Source of the DNA: Equadaptatus sp045601305 | GTDB taxonomy: Bacteria > Synergistota > Synergistia > Synergistales > Synergistaceae | DNA: 7,098 nt | NCBI GenBank assembly: GCA_045601305.1 | Contig: JAZRZG010000133.1 | Location: 1-7,098 of the forward strand | Reading direction: 5' to 3' | Program-made: the position numbers and the translations under genes | The notes under the pieces: model-generated | The model's input: only the letters and a program-made list of their open reading frames with translations | The model's database searches: none | What the model was told of the DNA's origin: nothing | Part shown: in pieces, positions 1 to 5,283 of the stretch | Position numbering within the stretch: the stretch's first letter is position 1 | How the letters are laid out: every line of letters begins with the position of its first letter

Positions 1-122
1 GTACGCCCAAACTCTTTCATAAGCCAGGTTTTTCCAACCTGCCTTGCGCCCTTGAGAATAAGCGGTTTCCTGTTGCTGCTGTTTTTCCATTCAATCAGCT
101 TCTGCATAAGATCTCTGCGCAT
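1..122 (-). CDS. AAA-family ATPase, DUF4143-type (N-terminal 40 codons, runs off the window)
   Basis: Reading the minus strand from the ATG at 122-120 gives an open frame to the window edge. It begins MRRDLMQKLIEWKNSS and continues through KPLILKGARQVGKTWLMKEF. The segment GARQVGKT (about residues 25-32) is a Walker A/P-loop, so ATP binding is well supported. The arrangement of a short basic helix, then 'W(K)N', then 'KPLIL(K/R)GARQVGKTWL' is typical of the AAA_14/DUF4143 ATPases, which are common accessory genes of unclear cellular role. A purine-rich ribosome binding site (GAGGGCGG, minus strand) lies about 8 bases before the ATG. ATG107 (Met6) is a weaker alternative start. The gene is transcribed away from the sugar genes. 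The C-terminal DUF4143 domain lies outside the window, so the subfamily rests on the N-terminus alone. Confidence 0.85.
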   Translation of the reverse strand, partial: MRRDLMQKLIEWKNSSNRKPLILKGARQVGKTWLMKEFGR

Positions 123-165
123 ACAAACCGCCCTCTTTCAACTGATTTCAATACATCTTAATCAT

Positions 166-194
166 AATCTAACACTTTTTCCAATGAATTTCAA
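166..194 (-). promoter_or_regulatory. Possible sigma70-type promoter for the ATPase gene
   Basis: On the minus strand, TTGAAA (194-189) and TAGATT (171-166) are separated by 17 bases. This lies about 44 bases upstream of the ATPase start. The -35 is close to consensus but the -10 matches at only four of six positions. The spacer coincides exactly with the first copy of the 33-bp-period repeat (172-188), so a protein binding that repeat could control this promoter. The site is weakly supported, because AT-rich DNA throws up such pairs by chance. Confidence 0.25.
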
Positions 195-257
195 GCGCAT
201 TGTTACACTTTTTCCAATGAACTTTTGTCTAATGAGTACATTTTTCCCAACGAATTT
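172..257. repeat. Three imperfect direct repeats with an exact 33-bp period
   Basis: ACACTTTTTCCAATGAA occurs exactly at 172-188 and again at 205-221. A degenerate third copy (ACATTTTTCCCAACGAA) lies at 238-254. The start-to-start distance is 33 bases both times, while the intervening sequence is not conserved. No fourth copy is visible on either side. Regularly spaced copies of a 17-bp word are what multi-site operators look like. They also resemble the repeated terminal binding sites of IS21-family insertion sequences, whose ends begin TGT/TG; here the middle copy is preceded by TGTT. No transposase gene is present, so an IS end would be a remnant. The rest of the gene-free stretch (about 123-351) shows nothing else I can name. 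Confidence 0.7.
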
Positions 258-351
258 GCTGTATGCTGCATCATACAAACTATTGCGTTCTCAATTTAAT
301 TGTGAATGTCACATACTTTTATTGCAAAAGAAATAAAGAAGTGCATTTCTA

Positions 352-382
352 TTGAAAAAATCCTTTACGTATTTGGTATAAT
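352..382 (+). promoter_or_regulatory. Extended -10 promoter for the sugar operon
   Basis: A perfect TATAAT (377-382) is preceded by TGg (374-376), forming an extended -10 element (TGnTATAAT). TTGAAA at 352-357 is a fair -35, although the 19-base spacer is longer than ideal; an extended -10 tolerates that. Transcription would start near 389, giving a leader of about 30 bases before the aminotransferase ATG at 420. No terminator or riboswitch fold is evident in that leader. This is the only strong promoter I see in the window and it could serve all plus-strand genes. Confidence 0.6.
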
Positions 383-419
383 ATGGACATCATAACGGCT
401 TGTTAAATCAGGTGATTTC

Positions 420-1520
420 ATGGCAGTGTTGGTTACCCGTTCCTCAATGCCTGAGTTTGAGGAGTATTGCGAAGAGATTAGAAAGTTGTGGGACAGCCAC
501 TGGCTGACGAATATGGGTACGGAGCATAAGGCTTTTCAGGCAGAGCTTGAGAAGTTTTTGGACTGCCCGAACGTTGTGCTTTACACAAACGGGCATTTGG
601 CGCTTGAAAATATTATTGCCGCGCTGCAGCTGCCGAAAGGCGGAGAGGTTATTACCACTCCGTTTACGTTTGTTTCGACAACTCACGCCATTGTCCGCAA
701 CGGTCTAACGCCTGTTTTCTGCGACATAAATCCTGACGATTACACGATAGACGCCGATAAAATTGAAGAACTGATTACGGAGAAAACAGTTGCAATTGTC
801 CCCGTTCACGTGTACGGCAACATGTGCAACGTTGAGAAAATTCAGGGAATTGCTGACAGATACAATTTGAAGGTCGTCTATGATGCGGCTCACGCTTTTT
901 CGGTGAAATACAAGGGCGTGTCGGCGGCAAATTTCGGAGATGCCTCAATGTTCAGTTTCCATGCCACGAAGGTTTTTAACACGATTGAGGGCGGCGCTGT
1001 GTGCCTGAAGGACGCAAAGCTTGTTGAAACAATGAACGATATGAAAAATTTCGGCATAAGAGGTCCCGAACGCTGTGTGTTTGTCGGCAGCAACGCAAAG
1101 ATGAACGAGTTCCAGGCAGCTATGGGAATCTGCAATCTCAGGCATTTGGAGCGCGAGATAGACAAAAGAAAGCTTGTCGTTGAACGCTACAGGGAAAGGC
1201 TTTCGGGTATTGACGGTATAAGGCTTTGCAAGCCGCAGGACGGCATACAGCCGAATTACGCGTATTTCCCGGCAGTTTTTGACGGTTATAAATATACGCG
1301 TGACGAGATTTTTGACAAACTTACCGCGGAGGATATTATTGCCAGAAAGTATTTCTATCCGCTGACGAATTCTTTTGAGTGCTACGCAGATTTGCCGACT
1401 GCCGGAGCTGATAAAACGCCTGTTGCGGCGCATATTGCGGACAGGGTTTTGACCTTGCCTCTGTATGCAGATTTGCCGATTGAAGTTGTTGATAAAATCT
1501 GCGACATTATTTTGAATTAG
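420..1520 (+). CDS. DegT/DnrJ/EryC1/StrS-family sugar aminotransferase (VioA/DesI-like)
   Basis: This is a complete 366-residue fold-type I PLP enzyme. The motif SFHATKVFNTIEGG (179-192) carries the Schiff-base lysine K184. YDAAHAF (154-160) supplies D155, which contacts the PLP pyridine nitrogen. VPVHVYGN (128-135) and YTNGHLALE (55-63) are further family signatures. The opening VTRSSMPEFEEY...WLTNMG resembles enzymes annotated as dTDP-4-keto-6-deoxyglucose 4-aminotransferases, which make dTDP-viosamine. Finding rmlA and rmlB downstream, which supply exactly that substrate, supports the assignment. Related enzymes aminate at C3 (FdtB-like) and cannot be excluded from sequence alone. The likely setting is cytoplasmic nucleotide-sugar synthesis for a surface glycan. 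The ATG at 420 has AGGTG (410-414) five bases upstream and sits just downstream of the extended -10 promoter. Length is normal for the family. An rmlA stump follows after 15 bases, suggesting an ancestral aminotransferase-rmlA operon. Confidence 0.9.
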   Translation: MAVLVTRSSMPEFEEYCEEIRKLWDSHWLTNMGTEHKAFQAELEKFLDCPNVVLYTNGHLALENIIAALQLPKGGEVITTPFTFVSTTHAIVRNGLTPVFCDINPDDYTIDADKIEELITEKTVAIVPVHVYGNMCNVEKIQGIADRYNLKVVYDAAHAFSVKYKGVSAANFGDASMFSFHATKVFNTIEGGAVCLKDAKLVETMNDMKNFGIRGPERCVFVGSNAKMNEFQAAMGICNLRHLEREIDKRKLVVERYRERLSGIDGIRLCKPQDGIQPNYAYFPAVFDGYKYTRDEIFDKLTAEDIIARKYFYPLTNSFECYADLPTAGADKTPVAAHIADRVLTLPLYADLPIEVVDKICDIILN

Positions 1521-1535
1521 GAGATGTAAGATAAG

Positions 1536-1646
1536 ATGAAGGGCATTATTCTTGCAGGAGGTAAAGGAACAAGACTTTATCCGATGATAAGGGCTGTGTC
1601 AAAGCAGCTGCTGCCTATTTATGACAAACAGATGATTGCCGGTTAG
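1536..1646 (+). pseudogene. rmlA: Truncated 5' fragment of rmlA (36 codons)
   Basis: From ATG 1536 the frame reads MKGIILAGGKGTRLYPM and on to IYDK, then diverges to QMIAG and stops at TAG 1644-1646. The first 31 codons (1536-1628) align without gaps to the start of the complete rmlA at 2732-2824. I count 7 differences in 93 bases. Six are synonymous third-position changes and one changes Thr18 to Ile. The match stops abruptly after the GDP-type 'YDK' codons and homology upstream of the ATG is absent. The piece keeps the nucleotide-binding GGKGTRLYP loop but none of the catalytic core, so it cannot be active. The synonymous pattern suggests that both copies evolved as working genes before this one was cut, for example two alleles brought together by recombination. 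A ribosome site AGGAG (1519-1523) is present, 12 bases from the ATG. Confidence 0.9.
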
Positions 1647-1657
1647 GGGTGTCGCGT

Positions 1658-2661
1658 ATGTCTGATATTGCCAATGAAGAATTTAACAAACTTGTAGAAA
1701 TTATCCAAAATGCCCGTTGCAGAGCTCTGAAAGCTGTCAATAAAGAACTTGTGCGGATGTATTTTGAGGTTGGCAAAAATGTTGCGCGTTTATGCGCGGA
1801 ATCATCTTTCGGTGACAAGATAATTGACGAGATAGCACGCTATATTGTCTCTGTTGCGCCAAACATAAAAGGATTCAACCGCAGAGGCTTATATCGAATG
1901 AAGCAGTTCTATGAAACTTATAGAGACGATGAATTTGTGTCGGCAATGCTGACACAAATCAGTTGGACAAATCATTTGCTTATAATGTCTAAAGCAAAGA
2001 GCGATGAAGAAAGGCATTTTTATCTGTCTCTTGCGGTAAAGGAAAATTATACGTCAAGAGAATTGGAACGACAATTAGACAGTGCTTATTACGAACGCCA
2101 TATGCTTTCTTGCGGAAGTGAAACGCCCAAGCTTGTTCCCCAGAAGGTTAGAAGTGAAATATTGGACAGTTATGTTCTTGAGTTTCTTGATTTGTCTTCT
2201 CATTATTCTGAATTGGGTTTTCGCAAAGCGATACTTGAAAATCTTAAGCAGTTTATCCTTGAATTCGGAAAAGATTTTTCTTTTGTGGGTGAGGAATACA
2301 GGCTTCAGGTAGGAGGACAGGATTTCTTTGTTGATTTGCTGTTTTATAACAGGTCTCTTTCATGTTAGTAGCAATAGAACTTAAAATAGGCAGATTTAAG
2401 CCTGAACATGTTGGGCAGATAAATTTCTACTTGGAAGCGCTTGACAGGGATGTTAAAAAGGTAAATGAAAATCCAAGTGTCGGGCTTATTCTTTGTGCAA
2501 GCAAGGATGACGCCGTGGTTGAATATGCTTTAAACCGCAGTTTATCTCCCACGCTTGTGGCGGATTATACTTTGCGTTTGCCGGATAAGAAACTGTTGAG
2601 AGAAAAATTAAGAGAATTATCTGAGCAGGCAGAGATATGCAGTACCAATGGCAATGAGTAA
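1658..2661 (+). pseudogene. DUF1016/YhcG-type PD-(D/E)XK nuclease, split by one frameshift
   Basis: Two overlapping frames together match one YhcG-like protein of about 335 residues. The first (1658-2368) has the DUF1016 N-terminal region: MYFEVGKNVA, GDKIIDEIARYI, GFNRRGLYRMKQFYE, LTQISWTNHLLI. It then enters the nuclease domain: YVLEFLDL, EYRLQVGGQDFFVDLLFYNR. It stops at TAG 2366-2368. The second (2362-2661) continues exactly where the family does: LVAIELKIGRFKPEHVGQINFYL. Adding one T in the TGTTAG around 2363-2368 would restore ...SLSC-LVAIELK, so a single-base deletion explains the break. It separates the active-site Asp (about D226) from the E-x-K pair (about E241, K243), so neither product should cut DNA alone. 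ATG 1658 is preferred over GTG 1649 because AGGGGT (1645-1650) lies 7 bases upstream. Programmed frameshifting or reinitiation at ATG 2362 remain possible. The family is an accessory nuclease of uncertain role. Confidence 0.85.
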
Positions 2662-2731
2662 AAATTTCAAAAAGTTGCAGATGAGAATGTTAAATAGTTT
2701 TTAAATCAGTGGTGACAACGGAGGTATCATT

Positions 2732-3601
2732 ATGAAGGGCATTATTCTTGCAGGCGGTAAAGGAACAAGGCTTTATCCGATGACAAGAGCTGTGTCAAAG
2801 CAGCTGCTGCCGATTTACGACAAGCCTCTTATATATTATCCGCTTTCGGTGCTTATGCTTGCTGGTATTCGCGAAGTGCTTATTATTTCCACCCCTGATG
2901 ATATTGACGGTTACAAAAAACTGCTTGGCAACGGCACAGAGCTTGGAATGAAATTTGAATACAAAATTCAAGAAACGCCGCGAGGCCTTGCAGACGCTTT
3001 CATTCTCGGCGAAGAATTTATAGGCGGCGACAAAGTTTGTCTCATTCTCGGCGACAATGTGTTTTTCGGTCAGGATATGACTAAGGTGCTCAAACAGGCT
3101 ATGGAAAACAAAACAGGCGCGACAATTTTCGGTTATCCAGTTAAAGACCCTCGCTCATTCGGCGTTGTTGAATTTGACAAGGACCACAATGTTGTTTCCA
3201 TCGAAGAAAAACCAAAGGAGCCGAAAAGCAATTATGCTGTCCCCGGGCTTTATTTTTACGATAACAGAGTTATAGAAATTGCCAAAAACGTTAAACCGTC
3301 GGCACGCGGTGAAATAGAAATTACGGCTGTCAACAACGCCTATCTTGAAATGGGAGAGCTCAAAGTTACGCTGCTTGGCAGAGGTATGGCATGGCTTGAT
3401 ACAGGCACTCCTGAAGGAATGCTGAAGGCTTCCGAATTTGTCGAAGCTGTTCAGGACAGGCAGGGCTTTTATGTTTCCTGTATTGAAGAAATTGCATGGC
3501 GCCGCGGTTTTATCTCTACGGAACAACTGATTGAACTTGGTAAGAAGCTAAAAATGACCGATTACGGCAAATATCTGCTGGCGATAGCAAGTAGCAGGTA
3601 G
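2732..3601 (+). CDS. rmlA: Glucose-1-phosphate thymidylyltransferase
   Basis: This complete 289-residue enzyme joins dTTP and glucose-1-phosphate to give dTDP-glucose and pyrophosphate, the first step of dTDP-deoxysugar synthesis. The nucleotide-binding loop GGKGTRLYP is at 8-16, followed by SKQLLPIYDKP (22-32). LGDN (106-109) and WLDTG (221-225) carry the two metal-binding aspartates D108 and D223. EEKP (158-161), GEIEIT (193-198) and the C-terminal CIEEIAWRRGFI (250-261) are RmlA signatures. Length is normal for the family. The ATG has an excellent GGAGG (2720-2724) 7 bases upstream. The last codons (after KYLLAIA) and the stop codon lie inside the heptad array starting at 3586, so the native C-terminus may have been replaced by a few repeat-encoded residues. 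The gene follows the nuclease pseudogene by 70 bases and replaces the function of the truncated copy at 1536. Confidence 0.96.
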   Translation: MKGIILAGGKGTRLYPMTRAVSKQLLPIYDKPLIYYPLSVLMLAGIREVLIISTPDDIDGYKKLLGNGTELGMKFEYKIQETPRGLADAFILGEEFIGGDKVCLILGDNVFFGQDMTKVLKQAMENKTGATIFGYPVKDPRSFGVVEFDKDHNVVSIEEKPKEPKSNYAVPGLYFYDNRVIEIAKNVKPSARGEIEITAVNNAYLEMGELKVTLLGRGMAWLDTGTPEGMLKASEFVEAVQDRQGFYVSCIEEIAWRRGFISTEQLIELGKKLKMTDYGKYLLAIASSR

Positions 3602-3722
3602 CATGTAGTAGGTAGAAAGTAGAAAATAGAAAGCAGAAAATTCTGCAACCTACCAGCGACAATCTAATCTTTACAGCCTACAAACTACATTCTACTACCT
3701 ATGACCTACAAGCTACACCCTA
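3586..3722. repeat. Heptanucleotide array, upstream of the four-helix-bundle gene
   Basis: Eight units in exact 7-bp register (3586-3641) follow a pattern near AGNNNGT: AGCAAGT, AGCAGGT, AGCATGT, AGTAGGT, AGAAAGT, AGAAAAT, AGAAAGC, AGAAAAT. After a TCTG bridge, eleven units of the opposite sense (3646-3722) follow a pattern near CNNNCTA: CAACCTA, CCAGCGA, CAATCTA, ATCTTTA, CAGCCTA, CAAACTA, CATTCTA, CTACCTA, TGACCTA, CAAGCTA, CACCCTA. The two blocks are roughly complementary. The centre GCAGAA-AA-TTCTGC (3633-3646) is a perfect six-base-arm palindrome, so DNA or RNA could fold into a long imperfect hairpin. No T-run follows, so it is not a typical terminator. It contains the rmlA stop codon. 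Heptanucleotide arrays (STRR) are known from cyanobacteria; this one has a different sequence. Confidence 0.9.
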
Positions 3723-3740
3723 AAATACGGAGGTTAATAT

Positions 3741-4094
3741 ATGGCTGCTGTGTATGAAAATCTTGTTGCTTGGCAGAAATCGATGGAACTTGTTACGCAT
3801 ATTTACAAACTGATTGATAAAATGCCAAATTCTGAAAAATATGCTTTGGTTGACCAGATGCGAAGGTCGGCAATTTCCGTCCCTTCAAACATTGCAGAAG
3901 GGCAGGGGCGTGGTTCTGATAAAGACACAGCACATTTTCTCTATATTGCAAGAGGTTCGCTGTATGAACTTCAAACGCAGATAGAATTATGCAATAGGCT
4001 TGGCTATGTGGCAAATAACGATATAATTGAAATAAAAGATTTAGCCACAGAAATAGCAAAAATGTTAAATAGTTTAATTGGGAAAAAGCAGTAG
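3741..4094 (+). CDS. Four-helix-bundle protein (23S rRNA intervening-sequence / S23 family)
   Basis: This 117-residue protein has the standard length of the four-helix-bundle family first seen as an open frame in the intervening sequences of Leptospira 23S rRNA. The family hallmarks are the opening YENLVAWQKSMELV (5-18), the central RRSAISVPSNIAEGQGR (41-57) and SLYELQTQIELC (73-84). The protein should be almost entirely helical, soluble and cytoplasmic. Relatives include the bAvd accessory protein of diversity-generating retroelements, but I see no reverse transcriptase or template repeat here. The molecular function of stand-alone members is not established; nucleic-acid binding is often assumed. 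The start ATG has GGAGG (3729-3733) 7 bases upstream. The stop TAG (4092-4094) falls within the first unit of the downstream heptad array. Lying between two matching arrays and interrupting an rmlA-rmlB pair, it looks like the cargo of a small repeat-bounded cassette. Confidence 0.93.
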   Translation: MAAVYENLVAWQKSMELVTHIYKLIDKMPNSEKYALVDQMRRSAISVPSNIAEGQGRGSDKDTAHFLYIARGSLYELQTQIELCNRLGYVANNDIIEIKDLATEIAKMLNSLIGKKQ

Positions 4095-4243
4095 GTGGAT
4101 AATAGGAGATAGAGGGTAGTAGGTAGAAAGTAGAGCGTAGGGCGCAGAGGGTGGCGGGTAGTAGGTAGAAAATAGAAAATTCTGCAACCTACCATCTACA
4201 AACTACAAGCGAGTGAAACGAGCGACCTACAACCTACAACCTA
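4090..4243. repeat. Heptanucleotide array, downstream of the four-helix-bundle gene
   Basis: Thirteen 7-bp units in unbroken register (4090-4180) follow a pattern near AGNNNGT. They begin AGTAGGT, GGATAAT, AGGAGAT, AGAGGGT and end AGTAGGT, AGAAAAT, AGAAAAT. After TCTG come CAACCTA (4185-4191), CCATCTA, CAAACTA and CAAGCGA (to 4212). A non-repeat decamer follows, then CGACCTA, CAACCTA, CAACCTA (4223-4243). The array shares with the upstream one an exact 21-bp core (4174-4194 equals 3635-3655) that spans the switch between the two senses. Both arrays therefore have the same polarity and centre, making them direct repeats of a self-complementary structure. It contains the stop codon of the four-helix-bundle gene and ends just before the rmlB ribosome binding site. 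The minus-sense block supplies a GTG at 4213 in frame with rmlB, which is not a credible start. Confidence 0.9.
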
Positions 4244-4263
4244 ATCTGAAGGAGCGTACGCAA

Positions 4264-5283
4264 ATGAAGATTTTAATCACCGGCGGTGCCGGATTTATAG
4301 GCAGTAACTTTATATTCCATATACTTGAGAAATATCCTGAGTATGACGTTCTCTGCGTGGATAAACTTACCTACGCAGGGAATTTGTCAACACTTGCGTC
4401 TGTCATGGGAAATCCTCATTTCAAATTCTTCAAAACAGACATCTGCGACAGGGAAGCAATATACAAAATCTTTGAAGAAGAACATCCTGACGTTGTAGTC
4501 AATTTCGCCGCCGAGTCTCACGTTGACCGCTCAATAGAAAATCCGGGAATATTCCTTGAAACAAACATAATGGGAACGGCAGTTCTTATGGATGCCTGCA
4601 GAAAATACGGCATAAAACGCTGTCATCAGGTATCAACCGACGAAGTGTACGGAGATTTGCCGTTAGACAGACCTGACCTCTTCTTTACCGAAGAAACACC
4701 GATACACACAAGCTCGCCCTACAGCAGCTCAAAAGCCGCGGCAGATTTGCTTGTGCTTGCGTATCACAGAACCTACGGGTTGCCTGTAACAATATCCCGC
4801 TGCTCAAACAACTATGGTCCTTATCATTTCCCTGAAAAACTAATACCGCTTATGATAGCGAATGCTTTGAACAATAAACCTCTGCCGGTGTACGGCAAAG
4901 GAGAAAACGTCCGTGACTGGCTGTACGTGGAAGACCACTGCGAAGCGATAGATTTGATAATACATAAAGGGACAGTAGGCGAAATCTACAACATCGGCGG
5001 ACACAACGAAATGAAAAACATAGACATAGTGAAACTTATCTGCAAAGAGCTGAACAAGCCTGAAACGCTCATAACCTATGTAACGGACAGAAAAGGACAT
5101 GACCTCCGTTATGCGATAGACCCGACAAAAATACACAAAGAACTCGGCTGGCTGCCGAAAACGAAATTTGCCGACGGCATAAAGAAAACGATACAGTGGT
5201 ATCTGAACAACAAACCGTGGTGGGAAGAAATAATCTCAGGGGAGTATCAGAATTACTACGAAAAGATGTATGGGAATAGATAG
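4264..5283 (+). CDS. rmlB: dTDP-glucose 4,6-dehydratase
   Basis: This complete 339-residue extended short-chain dehydrogenase converts dTDP-glucose to dTDP-4-keto-6-deoxyglucose using bound NAD+. The Rossmann glycine motif GGAGFIGSN is at 7-15. FAAESHVDRS (81-90) and the catalytic STDEVYGD (124-131, with D126 and E127) are present. The active-site YSSSK (Y153, K157), RCSNNYGPYHFPEKLIP (179-195) and VRDWLYVEDHCEAI (216-229) complete the set expected of an active RmlB. Length is normal. ATG 4264 is chosen because AAGGAG (4249-4254) lies 9 bases upstream. The open frame extends back to GTG 4213, but that stretch is heptad-repeat sequence. Codon choice differs from neighbours: isoleucine is very often ATA here, whereas the aminotransferase and rmlA mostly use ATT, which hints at a separate origin. 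The stop TAG shares its last base with the GTG of the next gene. Confidence 0.97.
   Translation: MKILITGGAGFIGSNFIFHILEKYPEYDVLCVDKLTYAGNLSTLASVMGNPHFKFFKTDICDREAIYKIFEEEHPDVVVNFAAESHVDRSIENPGIFLETNIMGTAVLMDACRKYGIKRCHQVSTDEVYGDLPLDRPDLFFTEETPIHTSSPYSSSKAAADLLVLAYHRTYGLPVTISRCSNNYGPYHFPEKLIPLMIANALNNKPLPVYGKGENVRDWLYVEDHCEAIDLIIHKGTVGEIYNIGGHNEMKNIDIVKLICKELNKPETLITYVTDRKGHDLRYAIDPTKIHKELGWLPKTKFADGIKKTIQWYLNNKPWWEEIISGEYQNYYEKMYGNR

Noticed and set aside
172..257. CRISPR array in the 33-bp repeat
   Set aside because: Three units with a 17-bp conserved word and 16-bp gaps, the third degenerate; unit and spacer lengths do not fit CRISPR.
52..336. Plus-strand open frame of 94 codons across the intergenic region
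   Set aside because: It runs antisense through the ATPase start and through the 33-bp repeats, has no ribosome site, and its translation (rich in Phe, Leu and Ser) resembles no family; the minus-strand P-loop frame is the real gene.
945..1433. Long minus-strand frames inside the aminotransferase, rmlA, rmlB and the binding-protein gene
   Set aside because: All lie opposite clearly recognised genes, lack family resemblance and ribosome sites, and are shadows of codon use on the coding strand.
1649..1657. GTG start for the nuclease gene
   Set aside because: It overlaps the best ribosome site (AGGGGT, 1645-1650), which is well placed for ATG 1658.
3633..3646. GCAGAA-AA-TTCTGC as a rho-independent terminator after rmlA
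   Set aside because: The stem is short and AT-rich and is followed by AACCTACC instead of a T-run; it is better read as the centre of the heptad hairpin.
3741..4094. Diversity-generating retroelement (because the protein resembles bAvd)
   Set aside because: No reverse transcriptase, template/variable repeat pair or C-type-lectin target gene is visible in the window.
3586..4243. CRISPR array
   Set aside because: The 7-bp units are contiguous with no spacers, and no cas gene is present.
4213..4263. Earlier GTG start for rmlB
   Set aside because: The added 17 codons are translated heptad repeat; the ATG at 4264 has a good AAGGAG and gives the usual RmlB N-terminus.
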